Assembly: GCA_903904755.1 (NCBI GenBank)
Contig: CAIVDV010000013.1
Span: 1-64,000 of the forward strand
Length of the DNA stretch: 64,000 nt
From: an uncultured Acidobacteriaceae bacterium
GTDB lineage: Bacteria > Acidobacteriota > Terriglobia > Terriglobales > Acidobacteriaceae
Direction of reading: 5' to 3'
A program made the position numbers and the translations under genes. Positions 44,441-52,440 of the stretch are shown one piece after another. Under the pieces are notes generated by a model that saw only the letters and a program-made list of their open reading frames with translations, was not told the origin of the DNA and did not search any database. How positions within the stretch are numbered: the stretch's first letter is position 1; the number at the start of each line of letters is the position of its first letter.

Positions 44441-44480
44441 CCCGTCCCTTTCGCTCGCAGTCCCGACTTCCCTGGCCGCT

Positions 44481-46211
44481 CTAATGCGACTCGCGCGTCA
44501 CCGTCATCCCCCGGCATCCCACCAGGAAATCCAGATCCGCCCCTTCGCTCGCCTGCATCACATGCTGCACATACAGTTGCTGGTATCCCCCCGTCGCCGG
44601 TGGTAGTTGCGGAACCCACTTCGCCCGCCGCTCCGCCAACACCTCATCGGTCACCTCCAGATGCAGCCGCCGCGCCTCCACATCCAGCTCAATCCAGTCG
44701 CCGTCTTCCACCAGCGCCAGCGGACCACCCGCTGCCGCCTCCGGGCACACATGCAGCACCACCGTCCCATACGCCGTGCCGCTCATCCGCGCGTCCGATA
44801 TCCGCACCATGTCCGTAACACCCTTTGCCAGCAGCTTCGCCGGCAAGCCCATATTCCCCACCTCCGCCATCCCCGGATACCCCTTCGGCCCGCAATTCTG
44901 CAGCACCATCACGCAGCTCTCGTCGATATCCAGCTCCGGGTCTTCAATCCGCTCCTTGTAGTGCTCAATCGTTTTGAACACCACCGCCCGCCCCCGGTGC
45001 TTCATCAGCTCCGGCGAGGCCGCACTCGGCTTCAGCACCGCACCATCCGGCGCCAGGTTCCCTCGCAGCACCGCCACCCCGCCATGCTCCACCAGCGGAC
45101 TCTCCAGCGGACGTATCACCTCCGCATTCCAGTTCGGCGCATCCTGGCAGTTTTCGCCAATGCTCTTGCCCGTCACCGTCAGCGCATCCGCATGCAGCAG
45201 GCCGCGGCTCATCAGAGCCCGTACCACCGCCGGCTGTCCGCCCGCGTAGTAGTAGTCCTCCATCAGGAACCGCCCCGACGGCATCAAATCCACAATCGTC
45301 GGCACGTCCCTGCCCAGCCGGTCCCAGTCCTCCAGCGTCAACTTCACTCCCACTCGTCCGGCTATCGCCAGCAGATGAATCACCGCATTCGTCGAGCCTC
45401 CAATCGCCCCATTCACCCGGATCGCGTTCTCAAACGCTTCCTTGGTCAATATCTTGCTCAGCCGCAGGTCTTCTTCCACCATCTCCACAATCCGCCGGCC
45501 GGCCATATGCGCCATCACCCGCCGCCGCGCATCCACCGCCGGAATCGCTGCATTCTGCGGCAGCGCAATTCCCAGCGCCTCCACCATATTCGCCATCGTC
45601 GAGGCAGTCCCCATCGTCATGCAGTGGCCAGCGCTGCGGCTCATGCAGCTCTCCGCCTCGCTCAGGTCCGCCTGCGTCATCCGCCCGGCCTTCACCTCTT
45701 CGCTGAACCGCCAAACATCCGTACCCGACCCAATATCCCGCCCCCGGTACTTCCCGTTCAGCATCGGCCCGCCGCTCACCACCAGCGCAGGAATATCACA
45801 GCTCGCCGCCCCCATCACCAGGCTCGGCGTCGTCTTGTCACACCCGCACAGCAGCACCACACCGTCAATCGGGTTCCCGCGAATGCTCTCCTCCACATCC
45901 ATGCTCACCAGGTTCCGGAACAGCATCGCCGTCGGCCGCAGCAGCGTCTCCCCCGTCGACATCACCGGAAACTCCACCGGCAGCGCGCCCATCTCCCACA
46001 CGCCCCGCTTCACATGCTCGGCAATCTCCCGCAGGTGCGCGTTGCACGGCGTCAGCTCACTCCACGTATTGCAAATCCCAATCACCGGCCGCCCATCAAA
46101 CACGTGCCCCGGCAACCCCTGGTTCCGCATCCAGCTCCGGTAAATCAGCCCATCCTTGCCCTGGTGCCCAAACCAATCCGCCGACCGCAACTTCCGCTTC
46201 GCCTCTGCCAT
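44481..46211 (-). CDS. IlvD/Edd family sugar-acid dehydratase (arabinonate/xylonate type)
   Basis: The 576-residue protein belongs to the pentonate/hexonate branch of the IlvD/Edd family. Likely iron-sulfur cluster cysteines lie in VIGICNTWSELTPCNAH (about 43-59), LLCGCDKTTPS near 119 and SAGHCMTMGTASTM near 192. Downstream landmarks are the metal and substrate elements VNGAIGGSTNAVIHLLAIAGR, NCGPKGYPGMAEVG and ARMSGTAYGTVVLHVCPEAA. The branch converts L-arabonate, D-xylonate or related acids to 2-keto-3-deoxy acids. GGGGAGAG precedes the ATG at 46211; the 42-codon upstream extension is not family-like. It is first of an operon with the SDR gene and divergent from the FAH gene, consistent with one catabolic pathway. 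Confidence 0.92.
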   Translation of the reverse strand: MAEAKRKLRSADWFGHQGKDGLIYRSWMRNQGLPGHVFDGRPVIGICNTWSELTPCNAHLREIAEHVKRGVWEMGALPVEFPVMSTGETLLRPTAMLFRNLVSMDVEESIRGNPIDGVVLLCGCDKTTPSLVMGAASCDIPALVVSGGPMLNGKYRGRDIGSGTDVWRFSEEVKAGRMTQADLSEAESCMSRSAGHCMTMGTASTMANMVEALGIALPQNAAIPAVDARRRVMAHMAGRRIVEMVEEDLRLSKILTKEAFENAIRVNGAIGGSTNAVIHLLAIAGRVGVKLTLEDWDRLGRDVPTIVDLMPSGRFLMEDYYYAGGQPAVVRALMSRGLLHADALTVTGKSIGENCQDAPNWNAEVIRPLESPLVEHGGVAVLRGNLAPDGAVLKPSAASPELMKHRGRAVVFKTIEHYKERIEDPELDIDESCVMVLQNCGPKGYPGMAEVGNMGLPAKLLAKGVTDMVRISDARMSGTAYGTVVLHVCPEAAAGGPLALVEDGDWIELDVEARRLHLEVTDEVLAERRAKWVPQLPPATGGYQQLYVQHVMQASEGADLDFLVGCRGMTVTRESH

Positions 46212-46358
46212 TGCTCTCTCCCCGGTTTCCGGCGCGGAATGATTCCCGCGTCTCATCGCGAACCAGAATACCCCCCCACCTTCCCAGCCGCATAATCCCC
46301 TTCCCCATGCCCCATCCGGTACACTAACCCGTTCCATCCCTTCTCAAAGGAAGCCATC

Positions 46359-47204
46359 ATGAAACTTCTCCGCTACGGCACCCCCGGCCATGAAAAGCCG
46401 GGCATCCTCGATGCCCAGGGCCACATTCGCGACCTCTCAGGCCTCGTCCCCGACCTTGCCGGCCACTCCCTGCTGCCGGACTCCCTCGAGTACCTCGCCG
46501 GCCTCGACCCTGAAGCCCTCTCCATCGTCCCCGGCAACCCGCGCATCGGCCCCTGCGTCGCCGGCGTCGGCAAATTCCTCTGTATCGGCCTCAACTACTC
46601 CGATCACGCCGCCGAATCCGGCATGGCCGTCCCCTCCGAGCCACTCCTCTTCATGAAGGCCACCTCCGCCATCTGCGGCCCCAATGACAATGTCATCCTC
46701 CCCCGCGGATCCCTCAAGTCCGACTGGGAAGTCGAACTCGGCGTCGTCATCGGCAAGGAGGCACGCTACGTCTCCCAGGCCAACGCCCTCTCACACGTCG
46801 CCGGCTACTGCGTCATCAACGACCTCTCCGAGCGCGCCTTCCAGCTCGAAGGCACCGGCCAGTGGGTCAAGGGAAAATCCGCTGACACCTTCGGCCCCAT
46901 CGGCCCATGGCTCGTCACCACCGACGAAATCCCCGACCCCCAGAAGCTCGGAATGTGGCTCGAAGTCGACGGCCACCGCTACCAGAACGGCACCACCGCC
47001 ACCATGGTCTACGGCGTCGCCCACCTGGTCAGCTACCTCAGCAACTTCTTGAGCCTACACCCCGGCGACATCATCTCCACCGGCACACCTCCCGGCGTCG
47101 GCCTCGGCCAAAAGCCCCCCGTCTACCTCCGCGCCGGACAAGTCATGACCCTCGGCATCGAAGGCCTCGGCTCCCAGCGCCAACTCGTCGTCCCCGCCAT
47201 CTGA
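46359..47204 (+). CDS. Fumarylacetoacetate hydrolase family protein, diketo-deoxy sugar acid hydrolase type
   Basis: The 281-residue protein has the FAH fold: CIGLNYSDHAAESGMAVPSEPLLFMK (about residues 73-98) and the metal-binding WEVELGVVIG. VINDLSERAFQLEGTGQWVKGKSADTFGPIGPW forms the substrate lid, and IISTGTPPGVGLGQ precedes the C terminus. Close relatives include 2,4-diketo-3-deoxy-L-fuconate hydrolase and other C-C bond hydrolases that release pyruvate. AAAGGA lies seven bases upstream of the ATG. The divergent dehydratase-SDR operon fits this: dehydration, oxidation to a diketo acid, then hydrolysis. The exact sugar is not known. Confidence 0.9.
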   Translation: MKLLRYGTPGHEKPGILDAQGHIRDLSGLVPDLAGHSLLPDSLEYLAGLDPEALSIVPGNPRIGPCVAGVGKFLCIGLNYSDHAAESGMAVPSEPLLFMKATSAICGPNDNVILPRGSLKSDWEVELGVVIGKEARYVSQANALSHVAGYCVINDLSERAFQLEGTGQWVKGKSADTFGPIGPWLVTTDEIPDPQKLGMWLEVDGHRYQNGTTATMVYGVAHLVSYLSNFLSLHPGDIISTGTPPGVGLGQKPPVYLRAGQVMTLGIEGLGSQRQLVVPAI

Positions 47205-47232
47205 CAAACCTCCGTGTGACCCCTACCGAACC

Positions 47233-47323
47233 GGGTGCCCCATCCATTCGGCCTCCTTTGCCGAATGGGTGGGAACCACAGATCTCCCAACATCACATCC
47301 CCATCGAGCACAGCTCGATCCAA
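47233..47323. repeat. Dispersed two-hairpin intergenic repeat, copy B
   Basis: The hairpin stem runs about 47239-47252 with 47260-47273 around a seven-base loop (core ATTCGGC and GCCGAAT), followed by GGGAACCACA. A second hairpin TCGAGC-ACA-GCTCGA (47304-47318) ends in TCCA. It matches copy A at 37755-37843 in order, spacing and loop length. Confidence 0.6.
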
Positions 47324-47399
47324 CTGACCCCTGACCCCTGATCCCTCCCTCTGTCCACCATCCGCGATAAACTGGAGACGCTAAGACCAAGGACTCTCC

Positions 47400-49259
47400 A
47401 TGCCGCCTTCCTCAACCCGCATCGCCGTTCTCCTCCTCGCGGCATCCCTGCCCATCGCACTTGCACAGGCCCCCCAAACCCCGCCCCCCGACTCCTCCAT
47501 GGGCGGCATCTCCGCCGGCCCCGCCCACGCCGCCGAGTACGACGCCCAGCATCGCCCCATCACCGCCGGCGGCTTCGTCAAAACCGGCCCCATCGTCTTC
47601 CAGGACATTGCCAAAGAGGCCGGCCTCACCACCTGGCGTCACCACGCCGGAACCCCCGAAAAAAAATTCATCCTCGAAGCCAAAGGCCCCGGCGTCGCCC
47701 TCCTCGATTACGACAACGACGGGTGGCTCGACATCTACTTCGTCAACGGCTCCACCTTCGATGCCCTCGACGGCAAAGAGCCCGCACCAAAATCCGCCCT
47801 CTTCCACAACAACCACGACGGCACCTTCACCAACGTCGCTGAAAAAGCCGGGGTCACCAACGACCGCTGGGGCTACGGCGTTGTCGTCGGCGACTTCGAC
47901 AACGACGGCTGGCCCGATCTCTACATCACCAACTACGGCAAAAACCGCCTCTACCGCAACAACCACAACGGCACCTTCACCGATGTCGCTGAAACCGCCA
48001 AAGTCACCCTCGGCACCTGGTCCACCGGCGCCACCTTCGGCGACTACGACGGCGACGGGAACCTCGACATCTTCGTCGCCGGCTACATCGACTTCGACCT
48101 CAAAAATCCCCCCATCTCCGGCACCAAATCCGTCGGCTACGCCCGCTGCGCCTTCCGCGGCGTCCAGGTCATGTGCGGCCCCCGCGGACTCCGCGGCGAA
48201 AAAGACCACCTCTTCCACAACAACGGCGACGGCACCTTCACCGACGTCAGCGAAAAGGCCGGCGTCTCCGATCCCGACCGCTACTACGGCCTCGGCGTCG
48301 TCTTTGCCGATGTCAACAACGACGGCAAGCCCGACCTTATGGTCGCCGACGACTCATCCCCCAACTACCTCTACATCAACAAGGGCGACGGCACCTTCGA
48401 AGACGACTCCTACATCTCCGGATTCGCTGTCAACGAGGGCGGCCGCGAGGTTGCCAATATGGGACTCGCCGTCGGCGACTACCAGAACAACGGCCACCTC
48501 TCCGTCGTCTCCACCACCTTTTCTGACGACTACAAAGTTGTCTTCGAAAACGACGGCACCGGAACCTTCTCCGACGTGGGCTACAAATCCGGCATCGCCA
48601 CCCCCACCATCCCCTTCGTCGGCTTTGCCGACGGCTTCCTCGATTACGACAACGACGGCTGGAAAGACCTCTTTATCGCCAACGGGCACGTCTACCCCGA
48701 GGTAGACCAGCACCCCGAGTGGGGCTCCAGCTACGCCGAGCGCCACCAGCTCTTCCACAACCTGAAGACCGGTAAATTCGCCGAAGTCCCCGCTGTCGAA
48801 GGCACCGGACTTGCCGTCGTCTCCGTAGGCCGCGGCGCAGCCTTCGGAGACATCTTCAACCGCGGCAAAATCGACATCGTCGTCAGCAACATGGACGGCG
48901 TCCCCGTCCTGCTCAAAAACGTCAACGACGACCACAACCACTGGATCGAGCTCCACCTCATCGGCGGCGTCAATCCCAAGACCGGCAAGAAGAGCCCCAA
49001 AGATGCAGTCGGCGCCACCGTCTACCTCACCGCCGGCGGCATCCGCCAGCGCAACGACGTCCTCTCAGGCGGCTCCTACCTCTCCTCCAACGACTTCCGC
49101 CTTCACTTCGGCCTCGCCGACTCCACCAAAGTCGACTCCGTCGAAATCCACTGGCCCAGCGGCCAGGTCGAAAAACTCACCCTCCCCAACATCGACGACA
49201 TCCTCACCATCGAAGAAGGCAAAGGCATCACCGCCAGCTTCAAGAAAGACGGCAAATAG
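47400..49259 (+). CDS. CRTAC1 family secreted protein with FG-GAP/VCBS repeats and ASPIC/UnbV domain
   Basis: The 619-residue protein has a signal peptide (about residues 1-22) and at least six FG-GAP/VCBS repeats with calcium-binding loops: LLDYDNDGWLDIYFVN, GDFDNDGWPDLYITN, GDYDGDGNLDIFVAG, ADVNNDGKPDLMVAD, LDYDNDGWKDLFIAN and a divergent copy. Together they likely form a beta-propeller. The C terminus has an ASPIC/UnbV domain (NHWIELHLIGGVNP, DAVGATVYLTAGG, LHFGLADSTKVDSVEIHWPSGQ). Such proteins are abundant in acidobacteria and thought to bind or recognise extracellular partners; the function is unknown. AAGGA lies seven bases before the ATG. A GC hairpin follows the stop. Confidence 0.9.
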   Translation: MPPSSTRIAVLLLAASLPIALAQAPQTPPPDSSMGGISAGPAHAAEYDAQHRPITAGGFVKTGPIVFQDIAKEAGLTTWRHHAGTPEKKFILEAKGPGVALLDYDNDGWLDIYFVNGSTFDALDGKEPAPKSALFHNNHDGTFTNVAEKAGVTNDRWGYGVVVGDFDNDGWPDLYITNYGKNRLYRNNHNGTFTDVAETAKVTLGTWSTGATFGDYDGDGNLDIFVAGYIDFDLKNPPISGTKSVGYARCAFRGVQVMCGPRGLRGEKDHLFHNNGDGTFTDVSEKAGVSDPDRYYGLGVVFADVNNDGKPDLMVADDSSPNYLYINKGDGTFEDDSYISGFAVNEGGREVANMGLAVGDYQNNGHLSVVSTTFSDDYKVVFENDGTGTFSDVGYKSGIATPTIPFVGFADGFLDYDNDGWKDLFIANGHVYPEVDQHPEWGSSYAERHQLFHNLKTGKFAEVPAVEGTGLAVVSVGRGAAFGDIFNRGKIDIVVSNMDGVPVLLKNVNDDHNHWIELHLIGGVNPKTGKKSPKDAVGATVYLTAGGIRQRNDVLSGGSYLSSNDFRLHFGLADSTKVDSVEIHWPSGQVEKLTLPNIDDILTIEEGKGITASFKKDGK

Positions 49260-49263
49260 CCAA

Positions 49264-49291
49264 GGGGCGCGGCAAACCAACACCGCGCCCC
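49264..49291. terminator. GC hairpin between convergent CRTAC1 and kdsC genes
   Basis: GGGGCGCGG (49264-49272) pairs perfectly with CCGCGCCCC (49283-49291). There is no clear T-run, so it may be a weak or Rho-assisted terminator. CTGACCCCTGATC-type microrepeats follow up to 49321. Confidence 0.4.
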
Positions 49292-49320
49292 CTCAGTCCC
49301 TGACCCCTGATCCCTGACCC

Positions 49321-50001
49321 CTAAGAAAGTCCCTTCCCAATATCCATCGACGGCGAAATCGGATTTCGCTCATCGATATAAGCCTCAATCACTTCCTCAA
49401 GCAGCCCCTTCGCCGCCAGAATAAACTCCACCGCGTCCCGCCCCGCGCCCTGCCCGCCGGCATGCTCGGTAATGTAGTGCGCCGCCGCCTTCACCTGCGG
49501 CCGTGCATTCGCCACCGCAATCGCCAGCCCGCACTCCCGCAGCACCGGCAGGTCAATCACGTCGTCACCCACAAACGCAATCTCCTCCAGCCCCACGCCT
49601 TCCTGCTCCATAATCTTGCGCACGGCCTGCATCTTGAACGCCTGCCCCATGTAGCAGAACTCCAGCTTCAAATCCCGCGCCCGCAGCGCCACAGTCTCCG
49701 AGACCCGCTTGGTGATGAACCCGCTCTTCATCCCGCCCAGCCGCGCCAGGCTGAACGCCGTCCCGTCATGCGCATGGAAGCCCTTGGCCTCCACCATCGA
49801 CGTTGACTGTATCCCGTACCCGGCCTTCCCGTCGTGGCCTTCCAACTGCTTCTGCGCAGCCTCGCCCACGCCCGCCGGTGCCGGAAACAGCCAAATCCCG
49901 CCGTCCGTCATCACACCGTCCACGTCAAACAGCACAATCTTGATCCGACGCGCCCGCTCCTCGGGCGTCAGCCCTGCCTTGCTCACAATCTCTTCACTCA
50001 T
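49321..50001 (-). CDS. kdsC: KdsC-type 3-deoxy-D-manno-octulosonate 8-phosphate phosphatase
   Basis: The 226-residue HAD-superfamily phosphatase has motif I VLFDVDGVMTDGG (Asp26 and Asp28) and the substrate-pocket run VEAKGFHAHDGTAFSLARLGGMKSGFI. Motif IV is IAFVGDDVIDLPVLRECGLAIAV, and the C-terminal GGQGAGRDAVEFIL is characteristic of KdsC. It removes phosphate from Kdo 8-phosphate in lipopolysaccharide biosynthesis, in the cytoplasm, as a tetramer. It is longer than typical KdsC (about 180) by an N-terminal extension of about 19 residues, an insertion around PAPAGVGEAAQKQLE and a longer C terminus. The ATG has GAGGG almost adjacent, an unusually close ribosome site. A related DUF, not Kdo, cannot be fully excluded. 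Confidence 0.85.
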   Translation of the reverse strand: MSEEIVSKAGLTPEERARRIKIVLFDVDGVMTDGGIWLFPAPAGVGEAAQKQLEGHDGKAGYGIQSTSMVEAKGFHAHDGTAFSLARLGGMKSGFITKRVSETVALRARDLKLEFCYMGQAFKMQAVRKIMEQEGVGLEEIAFVGDDVIDLPVLRECGLAIAVANARPQVKAAAHYITEHAGGQGAGRDAVEFILAAKGLLEEVIEAYIDERNPISPSMDIGKGLS

Positions 50002-50014
50002 CCCTCAATTGTAG

Positions 50015-50251
<237 letters not shown>

Positions 50252-50270
50252 CCCCTGACCAATATTCTAT

Positions 50271-52376
50271 TCACTCCCCCCGCACCACCACCGCAAACCG
50301 CGGAAACCCAAAGCTCCCCCCCGCATCATCCACCACATTCAGCTGCCCCACATAGCTGCCCGCCTTCAGCTCTGCCAGCGGAACTACAAACTCAAGCACC
50401 ACCGCATCCCGCTCCGGCACGCTCACCGTCGTCGCCACCACCGCCGGCGTCTCATACACCTTCGTCGTCCCGCTCATCAGCTCCAGGCTTCCCAGCACCC
50501 GCACGGCATTCTTCGCCGGCTTCGGACCGCCCTCCGCCGCCTTCACGCGCGCCGCCCCATACACCTCGCACAGCAGATGCAACTCCTGCCCCACCCGGAA
50601 AACATGGCTGATATTCGGCACCAGCTCCTGCCCGTTCCGCACCAGCGGCCCGGCATCCTTCGCGGCCTTCACCGCAACCGTCTGCGCTGCCAGCACCACG
50701 CTGCTCAGCTTCAGCGCCTGCTTCCGCATATCCGGCAGCACAATCTCCGTTTCAAACGAACCCATCTTCCCCGTCTGGTTTTCCCGCACCACAAACTTCA
50801 CGCCGTACTTGCCCGGCGGCAAATTAAAGCTCGTCGTGTACTGGATATTCTTCTGCCGCGCCTGCTGCTCCTGGCTCACCGCCAGCTTCACCGTCTCCCG
50901 CACCCGCCCAATCGGCCGCTTCCCCTCATCCAGCACCTCGCCCACCACATCCAGCGTCGCCTTGTCCTTGTCCCCGCCCGCCACAAACGGAATCTGCGAC
51001 CCCGGCACAATCAGACTCACAGGCACATAAAACCGCCGCTCATCCAACTGGAAGAAATACGTCTCCAGGTACATCGCCACATCGGTTGCGGGCAGCTCAT
51101 CCCCCAGTTGCTCCTCCAGTTGCCGCTCCCGGTCTTCCCTGCCGGCATGCAGATAATCCGCCTGCGCGTAATACCCCTGCCGATACTCCAGCTTCAATCC
51201 CGGCCGATTCACCTTCACCGTCAGCCGCCGATACTTCCCATCCTTCGCCCCGTTGGTCGGATGATACCCAATCACGTAATACGCGCTGGTATCCTTCTGC
51301 ACCTGCGCAAACGCCGGCGCAAAGTCATTCGAGTCCAGAAACGCCTTGCCCCCCGTATCCGCCGATAACGTCGTCAGCGTCTCCTGCGAGGCAAAATTCG
51401 CATTCATGTTGTTCTGTATCGCCCCGCCGTTGTACGCCCCGGTCCCCCGCAAACTCCCCGTTGAGGCATCCCCCACCGGACTCACCGCCTGCAATCCCCG
51501 CGCGTCCACGCTGTACACCGCCAGATTCGACCGCACCGCCGCCTGAATCGCCGCCCGCAGCGACGCCTGATTCTCCACCCCATCCCGCGTCAGCCCGCCC
51601 GAAAAATACAGCAGCGACTTCCGCTGGTTCACCCCTTCCAGCGACTTCGCAATCGTCCGCAGCGCCAGCAGTTCCCGGTCCGTATTGATGTCGTTGTACT
51701 CGCTCTCGTCCGCCGTGTATCCGCTCGCATCCTCCACCTGGTTGCTGCTCGCCGTCGCCCCCTGCGCAAACCCCGCCCCTGCCGTCCCGTTGTAGATGCC
51801 CACCTTCGCCGCCAGCATCTCCCGGTCGCTCGAAAAATCCTGATCCACCCGCAGCCCCGTATCCAGGCTCACCAGCGCTACCAGATCCGCCGCCTGCATC
51901 TTCGACTTCAGAAAATCCCTCGCCGCCGCCACCGCCCGGTCCAGATCATCCGGCTGCATGCTCGTCAAATCAAAGAAAAACACAATCAGCCGATGGTTCT
52001 TCAACTCCTCCGGCCGCACGCTCCCCTTCCCCGCTCCCCCCGGCAACCCGGCCGTCACTCCCCGCACCGTCGCCTCATCCAGCGGCTTTGCCCGGTCCAC
52101 GCTCTCAAAGTCAAAGCTCGCAATCCCCTGCGCCTTCCCATCCTCCAGCACCGTAAAATCAGCCTGCGTCAGCCCCTCCACCACCGCGCCCGTCTTCCCA
52201 TCCCGCACCACCACATTGGTCAGCACCAGGTCCGACTCTTCCCGCAACACAAACCCGATGTCCTGCCCGCCGCCCGCCTGCTGCGCCGCCACCGGCACCA
52301 CAAACCCCGGCCACGCCAGCGCGCACACCAGCCCCATCGCCATCCCCCGCCGCCACGCTGCCGTCTGCTCTCGCAT
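50271..52376 (-). CDS. Acidobacterial-type VWA domain protein
   Basis: The 701-residue exported protein has a signal peptide (about residues 1-32), a VWFA-related N-terminal beta segment (DLVLTNVVVRDGKTGAVVEGLTQADFTVLEDGK) and a VWA domain (RLIVFFFDLTSMQPDDLDRAVAAARDFLKSK, a metal-site-like DLTS instead of DxSxS). A middle beta-rich section and a C-terminal beta domain follow (DAVVLEFVVPLAELKAGSYVGQLNVVDDAGG). Such proteins are frequent in acidobacteria, and VWA domains mediate protein or matrix binding. The start at 52376 is an ATG; a TTG 18 bases upstream is possible. It lies 64 bases after the third TonB receptor on the same strand, so a functional pairing is likely. Confidence 0.85.
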   Translation of the reverse strand: MREQTAAWRRGMAMGLVCALAWPGFVVPVAAQQAGGGQDIGFVLREESDLVLTNVVVRDGKTGAVVEGLTQADFTVLEDGKAQGIASFDFESVDRAKPLDEATVRGVTAGLPGGAGKGSVRPEELKNHRLIVFFFDLTSMQPDDLDRAVAAARDFLKSKMQAADLVALVSLDTGLRVDQDFSSDREMLAAKVGIYNGTAGAGFAQGATASSNQVEDASGYTADESEYNDINTDRELLALRTIAKSLEGVNQRKSLLYFSGGLTRDGVENQASLRAAIQAAVRSNLAVYSVDARGLQAVSPVGDASTGSLRGTGAYNGGAIQNNMNANFASQETLTTLSADTGGKAFLDSNDFAPAFAQVQKDTSAYYVIGYHPTNGAKDGKYRRLTVKVNRPGLKLEYRQGYYAQADYLHAGREDRERQLEEQLGDELPATDVAMYLETYFFQLDERRFYVPVSLIVPGSQIPFVAGGDKDKATLDVVGEVLDEGKRPIGRVRETVKLAVSQEQQARQKNIQYTTSFNLPPGKYGVKFVVRENQTGKMGSFETEIVLPDMRKQALKLSSVVLAAQTVAVKAAKDAGPLVRNGQELVPNISHVFRVGQELHLLCEVYGAARVKAAEGGPKPAKNAVRVLGSLELMSGTTKVYETPAVVATTVSVPERDAVVLEFVVPLAELKAGSYVGQLNVVDDAGGSFGFPRFAVVVRGE

Positions 52377-52440
52377 CCCCACTCCAAACCTCAACCAATC
52401 CCGCTAACCTGCTACCGCGAAGCGCTAACTCGCCAACCCG

